This document shows, piece by piece, positions 14,412-23,972 of a DNA stretch of 35,065 bases. How positions within the stretch are numbered: the first letter of the stretch is position 1; each line of letters starts with the position of its first letter. The notes beneath the pieces are model-generated. The model was not told where the DNA came from, ran no database searches, and was given only the letters and a program-made list of their open reading frames with translations. This DNA is from Crocinitomicaceae bacterium TMED16 (GTDB lineage: Bacteria; Bacteroidota; Bacteroidia; Flavobacteriales_D; Crocinitomicaceae): assembly GCA_002167775.1 (NCBI GenBank), contig NHBV01000022.1, positions 1 to 35,065 on the forward strand, in the 5' to 3' direction. Position numbers and translations under genes: made by a program.

Positions 14412-15712
14412 CGGAAAAAAATTTTCACAGGCACACCTTCAAAGTCAAACTTCTCACGCAATCTGTTTTCAAAGAATCGCTTATAGCCATCTGTAATGTA
14501 TTGTGGTAGGTTACAGAACACGGCAAATGATGGTGCATGCGTTGGAAGCTGCTGAATAAATTTAATCTTAATGTATTTACCCTTCATTGCGGGTGGAGGC
14601 GTTGCATGTACAATATCGAGCATGACGTCATTCAGCTTTGAAGTTGGAATCTTTTGGATTCTATTTTCAAAAACAGTCATCGCCGTTTCAATCGATTTAT
14701 GAATACGCTGTTTCGTCAATGTAGACGTGAAAATAATCGGTACATCATTAAAAGGTGCAAGCTGTTCTCTCAATTTGTCCTCGTATTTCTTAACAGTATT
14801 CTGGTCTTTGTCCAAGAGATCCCACTTGTTTACTAGAACTACAACACCTTTTGAATTCTTTTCAATCATATAAAAAATACTGAGGTCTTGCTTTTGAATA
14901 CCCTCTGTTGCATCTACCATAAACAAACACACATCGGCATTTTCAATGGTACGTACAGAACGTAAAACTGAATAGTATTCAATATCCTCAGTAACCTTTG
15001 CTTTCTTTCGGATACCAGCCGTGTCAATCAATAAGAAATCAAATCCAAAGGCATTGTATCGCGTATGGATGGCATCTCTTGTTGTCCCCGATATATCCGT
15101 CACAATATTTCTATCTTTTCCCGTAAAAGCATTGATCAATGAAGATTTACCAACATTTGGCTTTCCTACAATTGCTATACGAGGCAATCCCGTTTCTTCA
15201 AGAATAGATTCATCCTTTGCATCGAAATAAGAAACCATCTCATCAAGAATTTCGCCTGTTCCAGAACCATTCGTTGCGGAAAGGTCATACACCTCTCCTA
15301 AACCGAAGGAATAAAACTCTGATGACAAACCAACACGTGCCGTATTATCGACTTTATTTGCCACAACGATAATGTCTTTATTGCTTTTACGTAGAATCCC
15401 GGCAACGACCTGATCCATCTCGATAATGCCAGTCGTAGCATCTACCATAAATAGAATTACCGAAGCCTCATCAATGGCAATTTCTACTTGCTTACGGATT
15501 TCAGCTTCAAAAATATCTTCTTTTGTTTTTGCATACCCACCTGTGTCAATTACAGAAAAGCTACAGCCATTCCATTCACCTTGACCATAAATTCGGTCGC
15601 GGGTCACACCACTCACCTCTTTTACAATGGCATCTCTAGATTCCGTCAATCTATTAAAAAGCGTTGATTTCCCTACATTAGGCCTTCCTACAATAGCAAC
15701 AATATTTGACAT
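14402..15712 (-). CDS. der: Ribosome-assembly GTPase Der (EngA)
   Basis: An essential GTPase for 50S subunit maturation. The 436 residues contain two tandem G domains and a C-terminal KH-like domain, the arrangement unique to Der. G1 motifs are GRPNVGKST (9-17) and GKPNVGKSS (183-191); DTGG and DTAG are the two G3 motifs; NKVD (119-122) and NKWD are the two G4 motifs. The KH-like end (about 345-436) finishes in the typical [13 protein letters not shown]. It follows era after a short gap on the same strand, and the two are likely cotranscribed; both products act in ribosome assembly. Confidence 0.97.
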   Translation of the reverse strand: MSNIVAIVGRPNVGKSTLFNRLTESRDAIVKEVSGVTRDRIYGQGEWNGCSFSVIDTGGYAKTKEDIFEAEIRKQVEIAIDEASVILFMVDATTGIIEMDQVVAGILRKSNKDIIVVANKVDNTARVGLSSEFYSFGLGEVYDLSATNGSGTGEILDEMVSYFDAKDESILEETGLPRIAIVGKPNVGKSSLINAFTGKDRNIVTDISGTTRDAIHTRYNAFGFDFLLIDTAGIRKKAKVTEDIEYYSVLRSVRTIENADVCLFMVDATEGIQKQDLSIFYMIEKNSKGVVVLVNKWDLLDKDQNTVKKYEDKLREQLAPFNDVPIIFTSTLTKQRIHKSIETAMTVFENRIQKIPTSKLNDVMLDIVHATPPPAMKGKYIKIKFIQQLPTHAPSFAVFCNLPQYITDGYKRFFENRLREKFDFEGVPVKIFFRKK

Positions 15713-15723
15713 TTATTCTTTCT

Positions 15724-16599
15724 TTAATATCCGTATTTCTTGAGCTTTTGCTCAGAGCTTCTCCAATCTTTATCGACCTTTACATAGTTTTCTAAGAATA
15801 CTTTTTTGTCTAAGAACTTTTCTAAATCGATTCTAGATTTCTTGCCTATTTTCTGCAACATATCACCTCCTCTACCGATAATAATTCCTTTTTGTGAATC
15901 TCGTTCAACAATGATTTGAGCACGAATTCTTATAATTCGTTCTTCCTCTTTATATTCCTCTACTAAAACTTGACAGCTATATGGAATCTCCTTTTGGCAA
16001 AGCTCAAATATTTTCTCTCTAATAATTTCAGAAATAAAGAAGCGTAAAGGGCGATCTGTTAGGTCATCTTTGTCATAATACGGTGGGCTCTCAGGAATAT
16101 GCTTGACAATTTCTTCCCAAAGCTCTCCCACATTAAAATCATGTAAGGCAGATATCGGACAAACCTTCGCATTAGGTAATTGGGCCTGCCAATATTCAAT
16201 ACGTTTAAAGACCTCATCTTGAGAGGATAGGTCTATTTTATTAATTAGGCAAAATACGGGTACAGATAGCTTCTTAATACGGTCTAGCGTTTTAACATGG
16301 TTCATCTGACGCTCTTTTGTATCAGTTACAAAAAGTAGAACATCTGCATCCTTTATAGAACCCTGAACGCTGTCCATCATATTATCATGAAGCTTGTATG
16401 CAGCATTTACAACACCAGGCGTGTCCGAAAAGACAACCTGAAGGTCATCCTCATTAACGATCCCAATGATACGGTGTCTTGTTGTTTGGGCCTTTGAAGT
16501 AACTATTGAAACGCGCTCGCCTACAAGGCGATTCATCAATGTTGATTTACCAACATTTGGACTACCCACAATATTTACAAAACCAGATTTATGCGACAT
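15724..16599 (-). CDS. era: GTPase Era
   Basis: Binds the 3' end of 16S rRNA and helps 30S maturation. From the ATG at 16599 it is 291 residues: a G domain (G1 GSPNVGKST about 9-17, G3 DTPG, G4 NKID) followed by a KH RNA-binding domain with the GxxG loop in IIGRGGDMLQKIG. A TTG two codons upstream (16605) keeps the frame open but is the weaker start. TACCTTTG at 16624-16617 gives it a promoter of its own even though DUF58 lies 61 bases upstream on the same strand. Confidence 0.96.
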   Translation of the reverse strand: MSHKSGFVNIVGSPNVGKSTLMNRLVGERVSIVTSKAQTTRHRIIGIVNEDDLQVVFSDTPGVVNAAYKLHDNMMDSVQGSIKDADVLLFVTDTKERQMNHVKTLDRIKKLSVPVFCLINKIDLSSQDEVFKRIEYWQAQLPNAKVCPISALHDFNVGELWEEIVKHIPESPPYYDKDDLTDRPLRFFISEIIREKIFELCQKEIPYSCQVLVEEYKEEERIIRIRAQIIVERDSQKGIIIGRGGDMLQKIGKKSRIDLEKFLDKKVFLENYVKVDKDWRSSEQKLKKYGY

Positions 16600-16616
16600 G
16601 CTCAATGATTAGAGCG

Positions 16617-16624
16617 CAAAGGTA
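16617..16624 (-). promoter_or_regulatory. -7 element of the era-der operon
   Basis: TACCTTTG on the minus strand fits TAnnTTTG and ends 17 bases before the era ATG, giving a leader of about 12 bases. No convincing -33 element is seen. Confidence 0.45.
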
Positions 16625-16660
16625 CGATATTTAAAATGATGATTGAACTAATCTATAAAA

Positions 16661-17572
16661 TCAACCCATTTTCTGACGCTGGATTAAATACTGCTGTAAA
16701 ATAGGTGCAACACCCTCTGCAACATCGACCTCAATAAAGTCAATGTGCAGATTGATACAACGCATTCGAATTTCATTAAAATGTTCTTTCAGCCTCGCTC
16801 TGTATTCTTCTCTGATTTCTAATGGGTTAAGCCTTAATCGCTCTCCAGTTTCCATATCTATGAGTTCGTGGGGTCTGTTTTCAAGTTCTAGGTCCAGTTC
16901 CTTCTGGACATCCATTACCTGAAAAAGAACCACCTCATGCTTGTTGTGCTTCAAATGCTGCAATGCCTCTACAATTTCATCAACCTTATCAGGATCCTCT
17001 AGCAAATCTGTAAACAATACAACCAAGCTTCTCTTGGGTGTTAGCTCAGCAATTTCATGCAGTACTTTTGCCGTTGAAGTATTCTTCGTTTTAGAAGGAT
17101 CGTATATTTTCAAACGCTCCTCCATTCGATCATACAGCTCACGGTGATGGCGCTGAGATGATTTAATTTCAGAAACATAATCAACTTGCTCTGAAAAAAA
17201 AGAAATTCCCACTGCGTCTCGTTGCCTGCGAAGAAGCTCCATCAAGCTGGCTACTGCATATATCGAAAACTCGAATTTAGAAGTGTTCCCTTCACTAAAA
17301 TACATGGAGCTAGATGCGTCCAAAACAAACAAACAGCGTAAATTGGTTTCTTCCTCATACTTTTTGGTATACATGCGCTCTGTACGCGCAAAGAGCTTCC
17401 AATCAATATGACGCGTTGATTCCCCATTATTATACAACCTATGCTCGGCAAATTCAACAGAAAAACCATGGAACGGGCTTTTGTGCAATCCTGTGATAAA
17501 TCCTTCTACAACTTGTCTTGCAAGAAGCTCCAGGTTTCCAAAATCGGCAAGCTTGATTCTTTCTATAGGCAT
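16661..17572 (-). CDS. DUF58-domain protein (von Willebrand A-like)
   Basis: A 303-residue protein of the DUF58 family, usually encoded next to a MoxR AAA+ ATPase as part of a chaperone-like system for periplasmic or membrane complexes. The DUF58 signature is RHIDWKLFAR (54-63). The vWA metal site appears as DASSS (D85, S87, S89), so metal binding is probably intact. No signal peptide or membrane helix is visible, hence cytoplasmic. Here it follows a DMT transporter after 20 bases, and no moxR lies in the window, so the partner must be encoded elsewhere. Its own activity is unknown. Confidence 0.88.
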   Translation of the reverse strand: MPIERIKLADFGNLELLARQVVEGFITGLHKSPFHGFSVEFAEHRLYNNGESTRHIDWKLFARTERMYTKKYEEETNLRCLFVLDASSSMYFSEGNTSKFEFSIYAVASLMELLRRQRDAVGISFFSEQVDYVSEIKSSQRHHRELYDRMEERLKIYDPSKTKNTSTAKVLHEIAELTPKRSLVVLFTDLLEDPDKVDEIVEALQHLKHNKHEVVLFQVMDVQKELDLELENRPHELIDMETGERLRLNPLEIREEYRARLKEHFNEIRMRCINLHIDFIEVDVAEGVAPILQQYLIQRQKMG

Positions 17573-17592
17573 AGGCTAAAAATAGGGAAATT

Positions 17593-18492
17593 TTAACTTC
17601 TTTGGGCCTTCTTATACCTAAAATAGGCATTCATTATAATTCCTAAAAAGATGAACAAAACCCCAAGATTTACCATCATATTCAGGCGTTCATCAAAAAT
17701 AAAATATCCTACTAGCAAGGCATAAACAATACCAAGATATTGAAAAGGAATAATCACGGAAGACGAACCAAGATGTAATGCTTTGGTTAGCAGAATTTGG
17801 GCAAACTGCGTAAAAATACCAACCAATAGTAATAGGAACCATTCGATACCAACAGGCATGACAAATTCAAATAAGCAAAGTAAGAACATGAATGGTATTG
17901 AAATCATCGGAAAATAGAGTACAATTGAAATTGGTTCATCGGTAGCTTTAAGTTTTACAATAGCTGTATATGCAATTCCAGAGATACTTGCGGAAAGCAT
18001 TCCTAAACCAATCCAATATGGTTCAAAATAAGCGCCCATATAATCCAAAGTGTAATTTTGTAATGAGATCAGACAAACACCAAAAAAAGCAAGGGAAACA
18101 AAAAGCCATTGAATTCTAAATATCTTCTCACCTAATAAAAGAAAAGTAAAAAGCATCGTAAAGATTGGGGCCAAATATTGAATCACTGCTGCAACGGCAA
18201 AAGGCATGTTCTGTATCGTCATAAAAAAAAGCGTTAATGCGATTGACCCTGCGGTTCCACGGATAATCAACCATTTCTTATTGACACCAAAATAAGGCAG
18301 GCCTTTTCTGTAAATGATAATGGAGCTAAGCACAAAAGAAACAATGGAACGAGACAACACGAGCTCGTGTGCTGGAAGAGATTGCAAATCAAGTCCTCCA
18401 AGACTTAAATTACCGCTAAAAAGCTTAACGATTAAGTTTACAATTAAGAAACATAGCCCAGATAGAACAACATATAGAATTCCTTTTTTCAC
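17593..18492 (-). CDS. EamA/DMT-family transporter
   Basis: A 299-residue inner-membrane protein with about ten hydrophobic helices and two EamA repeats (about 5-140 and 155-290), typical of drug/metabolite exporters. Repeat 1 holds the block FAVAAVIQYLAPIFTMLFTF (about 96-115), and repeat 2 the matching SSSVIIPFQYLGIVYALLVGY (about 239-260). Substrates of the family range from amino acids to nucleotide sugars and cannot be told from the sequence. It lies between the SUI1-like gene (24 bases upstream) and the DUF58 gene (20 bases downstream). Confidence 0.9.
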   Translation of the reverse strand: MKKGILYVVLSGLCFLIVNLIVKLFSGNLSLGGLDLQSLPAHELVLSRSIVSFVLSSIIIYRKGLPYFGVNKKWLIIRGTAGSIALTLFFMTIQNMPFAVAAVIQYLAPIFTMLFTFLLLGEKIFRIQWLFVSLAFFGVCLISLQNYTLDYMGAYFEPYWIGLGMLSASISGIAYTAIVKLKATDEPISIVLYFPMISIPFMFLLCLFEFVMPVGIEWFLLLLVGIFTQFAQILLTKALHLGSSSVIIPFQYLGIVYALLVGYFIFDERLNMMVNLGVLFIFLGIIMNAYFRYKKAQRS

Positions 18493-18516
18493 ATGGATGG
18501 AATCAGGTAATGATTT

Positions 18517-18864
18517 TTAGTAACCACCTTTCTTTTTGGCTTTATAACCCTTACTGATAAGCATTGTATGTATCTTTTCTACAAAATTACCCTGAATTAA
18601 AATCACCCCGTCTTTTGCAGAACCGCCGACACCACACTTACTTTTCAATTCTTTTCCCAAGCCTTTTAAATCCTCCTCTAAGCCCATAAATCCCTCAACA
18701 ATCGTAACTGCCTTACCACCTCTATTTTTTTTATCTAAGGAAACGTATAATGATTGCTGCGAAGCTGGAGGGGTTTCCTCCACTCCATTATTTTCCTCTT
18801 CAAATTGAAAATCAGGATTGGTTGAGTACACGACATTAATTCTATTTTTCTTGTTTTTTTTCAT
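18517..18864 (-). CDS. SUI1/eIF1-like translation factor (YciH family)
   Basis: A 115-residue protein with an acidic, probably disordered N-terminal part (1-38) and a SUI1 domain (about 39-115). Visible motifs are RGGKAVTIVEGF (49-60), LGKELKSKCGVGGSAKDG (69-86) and IQGNFVEKI (90-98), which match the bacterial YciH group. Such proteins can discriminate initiation complexes in E. coli, but their cellular role in Bacteroidota is unclear. It is the first gene of the run SUI1, DMT transporter, DUF58. TACTTTTG at 18901-18894 is its likely -7 element. Confidence 0.92.
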   Translation of the reverse strand: MKKNKKNRINVVYSTNPDFQFEEENNGVEETPPASQQSLYVSLDKKNRGGKAVTIVEGFMGLEEDLKGLGKELKSKCGVGGSAKDGVILIQGNFVEKIHTMLISKGYKAKKKGGY

Positions 18865-18893
18865 GCCAAAGATTTAGGTTTGGTAATCTCATG

Positions 18894-18901
18894 CAAAAGT
18901 A
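18894..18901 (-). promoter_or_regulatory. -7 element of the SUI1-like gene
   Basis: TACTTTTG on the minus strand fits TAnnTTTG and lies 29 bases before the ATG. No clear -33 element is seen. Confidence 0.4.
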
Positions 18902-18954
18902 ATGGATACTTTGTAAGTTAAATATTTAATTTTACAGATGTAGAATAGAAAGAT

Positions 18955-20106
18955 ATGTCCAGGAAAAAAATCATTACGATTGTTGGTGCAAGACCACAAA
19001 TCATCAAAGCTTCAGCAATTAGCCGAGCAATTGGTTTATACTTCAAAGAGGAGATTGAGGAAATCATTGTGCATACTGGACAGCACTATGACCAAAACAT
19101 GTCTCAAATCTTTTTTGAAGAACTGGGTATTCCAAAACCAAGTCATAATATAAATGTGGGTTCGGGAAGACATGGGCAGCAGACCGCTAAGATGATCGAT
19201 GGAATTGAAAAAATACTAATTGAGGAAAAACCAGATTCCGTCATTCTTTATGGCGACACCAACTCTACTATAGCAGGTGCATTGGCCGCTGCAAAAATTC
19301 ATATACCCGTTGTTCATATTGAGGCTGGACTGCGTAGTTTCAATAAAAAAATGCCCGAGGAAATCAATCGAATCGCATGCGACCATATGTCAAGCTTGTT
19401 ATTCTCACCGACAAAACAAGGCATTAAAAATCTTCAAAAAGAAGGCTTCAAACTCAAACAGGAGGGAAAAGCATCAATGGATGAACCAAATATGTATCAC
19501 TGTGGAGATATCATGCTAGACAATAGTATGTATTTTGGTAAAAAGGTAAATGGAGAAAGCCAGCTATTAACTTCATTGAAACTAGAGTTTAATAAATATA
19601 TACTATGTACCATTCATAGGGATAGCAATACAGATATTGACAATAACTTAATTGGTATTCTAGAGGCCCTACTTTCGTGTCAAGAGGAAACTCACATGAA
19701 AATTGTTTTGCCCTTGCACCCGAGAACAAAGGCTAAAATCGAACAATTAAGAGACCAAAATTTTGTAGATCGCTTTATCAAAAATCCAAATATCATCATT
19801 CTTCCTCCTGCTGGGTTCAACGACATTATTGTGCTAGAAAAAAATACAAAGCTGATTATTACTGACAGTGGAGGACTTCAAAAGGAAGCATACTTTTTCA
19901 AGAAGCCTTGCGTTATTCTTAGGGAACAGACAGAATGGGTAGAGATTGTTGAAAATGGGAACGCAATACTAACAGGTGCAGACAACTCAAAAATAAAGAA
20001 TGCCATATCCATTCTGTTGGCAAAAGATGATTTCACCTACCCTGCCCTATTTGGCGACGGAAAAGCCGGGAAATTCATATGCTCTAAAATCTTAAGCGAT
20101 TTATAA
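18955..20106 (+). CDS. wecB: UDP-N-acetylglucosamine 2-epimerase (non-hydrolysing)
   Basis: Interconverts UDP-GlcNAc and UDP-ManNAc, a precursor of surface polysaccharides. The 383 residues show the GT-B-like epimerase fold: VGARPQIIKA (10-19), catalytic D101 in YGDTNS, E123 in HIEAGLRSF, the PEEINR pair E135/E136 and H221 in CTIHRDSN. The DSGGLQKEA block near 305-313 binds the nucleotide. The next gene begins 3 bases after its stop, so it is coupled to a deacetylase-like protein. Non-hydrolysing epimerases act on related UDP-sugars, so a derivative of UDP-GlcNAc is possible. Confidence 0.93.
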   Translation: MSRKKIITIVGARPQIIKASAISRAIGLYFKEEIEEIIVHTGQHYDQNMSQIFFEELGIPKPSHNINVGSGRHGQQTAKMIDGIEKILIEEKPDSVILYGDTNSTIAGALAAAKIHIPVVHIEAGLRSFNKKMPEEINRIACDHMSSLLFSPTKQGIKNLQKEGFKLKQEGKASMDEPNMYHCGDIMLDNSMYFGKKVNGESQLLTSLKLEFNKYILCTIHRDSNTDIDNNLIGILEALLSCQEETHMKIVLPLHPRTKAKIEQLRDQNFVDRFIKNPNIIILPPAGFNDIIVLEKNTKLIITDSGGLQKEAYFFKKPCVILREQTEWVEIVENGNAILTGADNSKIKNAISILLAKDDFTYPALFGDGKAGKFICSKILSDL

Positions 20107-20109
20107 TTG

Positions 20110-21393
20110 ATGCTCATATTTGTAGAAAATGTAAACGACAGACTGTCCTACACCTTTGATTTTATTTTCAAGGAAAGAGACCTTAATTATACATTCACCA
20201 CAAGTGAATCTGAATTTGAAAAATCTTTGGAGATAAAGCTTAATTATTCGAAAAAAAATATTGCAAATACTCCTTCGATAATTCCAAGCACAATGCTTTT
20301 CAATAATCGTATTGAAAATTATACCTTGAATAGATCCCTTTTCAATAAAGAAGATTGCTTGAGCATCAATGGTATATGCGATCCTGTAGCAAGTATATTT
20401 TACATCCTCACGCGTTATGAAGAATACGATTCGTCATTTAAAGATAAGCATGGCAGACATATAGGGAAAAAATCAGTTTTATACAGATTCGGCTGGCAAG
20501 AAAAGGCTATGTGTGATCGTTGGAGTGAAGATGTTTTATCTTTTCTTTCAGCACACACCTCTTTTCGATTTGAAAAGAAAAAATACAGACCTCAAATTAT
20601 TCCAACATTTGATATCGATAAAGCCTACGCCTATAAACATAAAGGCATATTCAGAAACGTATTAGGTTATTTTAAAGACTTTTACACCCAGGATAAAGCG
20701 CTTGTGAAGGAACGTAGGATGGTGCTTACCGGCTCTAAAAAAGATCCATTTGACAATTATGATAAGATTTTTGATATTCAAAGCCGTGGTTTTGATGTCA
20801 AATTATTCTGGATGCTCGGGAACTACGGAAAGTACGATAAAAATATTTCGCATAAAAACCGAAGGCACCGACGCCTCATTAGAAAAATGGATACGATTGC
20901 AACTATTGGGATCCATCCTAGCTATAGGTCAAACTCCAATGAGTTTAATATTCACAATGAAATTGAACGCTTACAAAATATTATCAAAAAGCATGTCAGG
21001 TCGAGCCGTCAGCATTATCTAATGCTTTTTTTACCGAAAACATATCAACAACTTATCGAACAAGAAATTGAGGATGATTACAGTATGGGATATGCAGATA
21101 TTATTGGATTCAGGGCAGGCACAGCACGTTCATTTCATTGGTTTGATCTGACGACAAATAAAAAAACATCACTGAGAATTCATCCCTTCTGCTACATGGA
21201 TGGCAGTCTAAACGAATACCTTCAGCTCAGCACAAATGAGGCGGAGGACAGAATTGCCCAGTTATATCTTGAAGTACAGAACTATGGTGGGCAATTTATA
21301 TTTCTTTGGCACAATGATACAATAAGCGATTATGGACACTGGGCAGGCTGGTCAAAAGTATTAGAGTTTAGCCTTAGACTCGATGAGCTTTAA
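20110..21393 (+). CDS. Polysaccharide-deacetylase-like protein (NodB-fold)
   Basis: A 427-residue protein without signal peptide. The N-terminal part (about 1-155) is a Bacteroidota-type extension. The C-terminal part shows the pattern of a NodB-fold carbohydrate esterase: TFDID (166-170) as metal/base Asp motif, GIHPSY for the metal His, FRAGTARSF for the RxG/FR motif and FLWHND for the final His. The His motif has one clear histidine rather than the usual H-x3-H/D pair, so the metal site may be unusual. The ATG at 20110 is used; a TTG directly before it abuts the wecB stop. Pairing with WecB suggests that it deacetylates an N-acetylhexosamine glycan or its lipid-linked precursor. Confidence 0.8.
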   Translation: MLIFVENVNDRLSYTFDFIFKERDLNYTFTTSESEFEKSLEIKLNYSKKNIANTPSIIPSTMLFNNRIENYTLNRSLFNKEDCLSINGICDPVASIFYILTRYEEYDSSFKDKHGRHIGKKSVLYRFGWQEKAMCDRWSEDVLSFLSAHTSFRFEKKKYRPQIIPTFDIDKAYAYKHKGIFRNVLGYFKDFYTQDKALVKERRMVLTGSKKDPFDNYDKIFDIQSRGFDVKLFWMLGNYGKYDKNISHKNRRHRRLIRKMDTIATIGIHPSYRSNSNEFNIHNEIERLQNIIKKHVRSSRQHYLMLFLPKTYQQLIEQEIEDDYSMGYADIIGFRAGTARSFHWFDLTTNKKTSLRIHPFCYMDGSLNEYLQLSTNEAEDRIAQLYLEVQNYGGQFIFLWHNDTISDYGHWAGWSKVLEFSLRLDEL

Positions 21394-21403
21394 GTATACT
21401 TGG

Positions 21404-22402
21404 CTACCATTTTCTATCGAAGGCCGCATCAATTAATTTGCTCTTTTCTTCGCTGTTCTTATAAGCATAATTAAACCCATTGTATACGGAATATCCACCC
21501 ACTTGACCATTCTTATTAATAGCAATAAACCCACATTGTAAGCCACTTACATCGCTATGCTTAGAAATAATTCTTTCAACCGCGAGTTTGCAGGCCATTT
21601 CAGGGGAATGCCCCTGACGCATAAATTCTACAACAGTATGGCTTCCTACAATACGAATGATTGCCTCTCCCATACCCGTTGCGCAGGCTCCTCCTACTTC
21701 GTTATCAACAAATAATCCTGCGCCAATAATGGGAGAATCTCCAACACGTCCTGCAAGTTTATAGGCCCAACCACTTGTTGTGCACGAACCACTTATGTTA
21801 CCAAACTCATCAATAGCAAGCATACCTATCGTGTCATGATTCTCATGATTTATTTCAGGTTTTTCAAATTCGTCTTTGTGCTCTTTTTTCCAGTCTTTCC
21901 AGTCTTTCTTAACTTCTTTAATAGGTGCTTTAAACTTCTCAAAACCATAATCTATGGCAAATGACTTTGCTCCTCTACCAACAAGCATTACATGCTGTGT
22001 TCGCTCCATTACTGCTCTAGCGACCGAAATTGGGTGTTTGATTCCCTCGAGATAAGCAACAGCACCACAGCGTGATTGATCGTCCATGATACATGCATCC
22101 AAAGTAACATGCCCTTCTCTGTCAGGCCTTCCACCGACACCAACACTTCGATTTGTTAAATCCGATTCTGTATGACGCACACCAGCCTCTACAGCGTCAA
22201 GAGCTGTCCCAGAATTACCGAGCAACTTCCATGCTTCCTCATTCGCTGCTAAACCGTGGCTCCAGGTTGAAATCACCACAGGTTTTTGTGGGCCCAAATC
22301 GACTTGAGAAACTTCGTTATTCATCCCCAATAGAGACTGGGGTTTAAGGATAGAAGCTAAAGCTGATAACATACCAAATTTAAAAAATGACCTTCTTTTC
22401 AT
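21404..22402 (-). CDS. Tat-exported glycosylasparaginase (Ntn hydrolase)
   Basis: Cleaves the bond between Asn and N-linked GlcNAc, or beta-aspartyl peptides. The 332-residue precursor starts with a twin-arginine signal (RRSFFKFG at 3-10), so it is exported folded. The glycosylasparaginase pattern is clear: HDTIGM with T191 as autocleavage nucleophile, GSCTTSGWAYKLAGRVGDSP as substrate loop and GACATGMGEAI. The mature alpha chain would end at D190 and the beta chain begin at T191. It is the last gene of the dapF operon, five bases after mltG. The isoaspartyl peptidase subfamily is the main alternative, but the HDTIGM and RVGDSPI motifs favour glycosylasparaginase. Confidence 0.9.
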   Translation of the reverse strand: MKRRSFFKFGMLSALASILKPQSLLGMNNEVSQVDLGPQKPVVISTWSHGLAANEEAWKLLGNSGTALDAVEAGVRHTESDLTNRSVGVGGRPDREGHVTLDACIMDDQSRCGAVAYLEGIKHPISVARAVMERTQHVMLVGRGAKSFAIDYGFEKFKAPIKEVKKDWKDWKKEHKDEFEKPEINHENHDTIGMLAIDEFGNISGSCTTSGWAYKLAGRVGDSPIIGAGLFVDNEVGGACATGMGEAIIRIVGSHTVVEFMRQGHSPEMACKLAVERIISKHSDVSGLQCGFIAINKNGQVGGYSVYNGFNYAYKNSEEKSKLIDAAFDRKW

Positions 22403-22407
22403 AGCTG

Positions 22408-23481
22408 TTATTTACGTTGTTCATTGCTTAGCCAACGTTGAAAATCGTTGGCATTGTTGACATGCTGACGACCTGAATTCGTAAAATTATGTCTTCCCGA
22501 ATAGTCCGCTTTGGCACACATAAAAATATAATCAACTGAGGCTGGGTTCAATACTGCTTCAAGCAATGCTGTCCCAACAATACAGATTGGTCCAGGCGGA
22601 AGCCCTTCATTTTTATAAGTATTGTAGCTACAATCAATATCCCTGTGCTCGTAAAGAAGTCGCTGCACTCCATCTAATTTACTGCCCCAGCAGAACTTAA
22701 AGGTAGGGTCAGATTGTAACTTAATATTTCGTCTCAAACGATTTAGATATAAACCCGCTATAATGGGCCATTCATCAGAAATCCTAGACTGCTCAGAATA
22801 TACAATACTCGCCAAGGTGTATGCCTGACTAGGGCGTTGTAAACCAATAAGAGCCAACTTTTTCAGTCTGTCTTTATTCCAAAATGATTTAAATTCACTC
22901 GCCATTCTCTTTGTAAAAACTTCAGCATCTGTATCGTAGAAAAACTGATAGGTATTGGATAAAAACATGGAAGGAAATTCTGATGCTGTAAATCCATATG
23001 AACTGCATGTTTTCGGATCTAAAAGAAATTCTGCTAGTTCTGAACTATCTGCTTGAATATGCCTTGCGACCTTCTGACAGATTTTCTCAATCTGATTTGG
23101 ACCTGAGCAATTATTAAAGGTAACCTTTACCTCTAGCTCGCCATTCCCATTTCCTAGTCTATTTCGCTTAAAACCGTTTAACAATGAACTATACGACATA
23201 TTAGGTGCAATATCATATTTACCAAGGGCAATATTGCGTGCATTCATGTCTTTATACTTGCCGACAGCATGAAATAAATCTTGGTCATCAATGATTCCTT
23301 TTTCAAAAAGTGTCAGTGACAGTGAGTCTAGATGGATTGACTTTAAAATGTAAAAGGTTTCGTTTTTGGTATTTAAGGTGGTTTTCTGAGAAGCCAAATA
23401 TAATTTGAATTTTGGGTATGCAAAATACCCACCAATCAAAATAATGGAAAATATAGATGCTATTTTTAAAATTCTTTTCAT
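22408..23481 (-). CDS. mltG: Endolytic peptidoglycan transglycosylase MltG
   Basis: Cuts nascent peptidoglycan and sets glycan-strand length; anchored in the inner membrane. The 357 residues have an N-terminal helix (about 5-22), a LysM-like YceG subdomain (about 40-130) and the catalytic domain. The family motif reads ASIVYSEQSR, with the likely catalytic E230, followed by LYLNRLRRNIKLQSDPT (244-260) and YNTYKNEGLPPGPI. The first position after ASIV, Glu in E. coli, is Tyr here, but the conserved second Glu is kept. The ATG overlaps the stop of the GNAT gene by four bases. Confidence 0.93.
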   Translation of the reverse strand: MKRILKIASIFSIILIGGYFAYPKFKLYLASQKTTLNTKNETFYILKSIHLDSLSLTLFEKGIIDDQDLFHAVGKYKDMNARNIALGKYDIAPNMSYSSLLNGFKRNRLGNGNGELEVKVTFNNCSGPNQIEKICQKVARHIQADSSELAEFLLDPKTCSSYGFTASEFPSMFLSNTYQFFYDTDAEVFTKRMASEFKSFWNKDRLKKLALIGLQRPSQAYTLASIVYSEQSRISDEWPIIAGLYLNRLRRNIKLQSDPTFKFCWGSKLDGVQRLLYEHRDIDCSYNTYKNEGLPPGPICIVGTALLEAVLNPASVDYIFMCAKADYSGRHNFTNSGRQHVNNANDFQRWLSNEQRK

Positions 23482-23972
23482 AAAGCTAATTCAAAAGAAA
23501 TTAAATTTGAATCTACTGTTTTCTCGCTAGATCGAAAGTAATCAAGAGATTCGAAAAGTGCAATACTCGCTTTATTGTTCGGCTGAATCATGGCCTTCAA
23601 TTGAATAATCTTCAGCTCCTTCTTTGCATATTGAGCCATTAAGACCAAAGCTTGCCTTGCATAGCCTTTTTTCCTTGAAGGCTTGTCTGCAATTAAAACG
23701 CCTACATATGCTATCCGTTTTTCAAAATCTACATCATAAAGATCAACCATACCTATTGCCCCATGCGTATTAGACAGACATATCATCATTCGCAACTGAC
23801 TTGAATTATGTACATCTGTTTGTTGCTCAATTAACGCATATATGTTCTCGAGAGAAACTTTAATTTCAGATTGCGTTACACGCTGCGTTTCTTTATCAAG
23901 CTCCCAAATATACACACCAAAAGCATCTTTCTTTTCAATTGGTCTTAAGAAAAGTTTTTCAGTTTTAGGCAT
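23478..23972 (-). CDS. GNAT-family N-acetyltransferase
   Basis: A 164-residue single-domain acetyltransferase. It starts with the RimJ/RimL-like segment LFLRPIEKKDA (7-17) and carries the acetyl-CoA pyrophosphate loop RKKGYARQAL (100-109), with a C-terminal NNKASIALFESLDYF typical of the fold. The acceptor may be a protein N-terminus, an amino sugar or a small amine; nothing in the sequence decides. It sits inside the dapF-mltG operon with overlaps on both sides (8 bases with the gene before, 4 with mltG). Confidence 0.9.
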   Translation of the reverse strand: MPKTEKLFLRPIEKKDAFGVYIWELDKETQRVTQSEIKVSLENIYALIEQQTDVHNSSQLRMMICLSNTHGAIGMVDLYDVDFEKRIAYVGVLIADKPSRKKGYARQALVLMAQYAKKELKIIQLKAMIQPNNKASIALFESLDYFRSSEKTVDSNLISFELAL

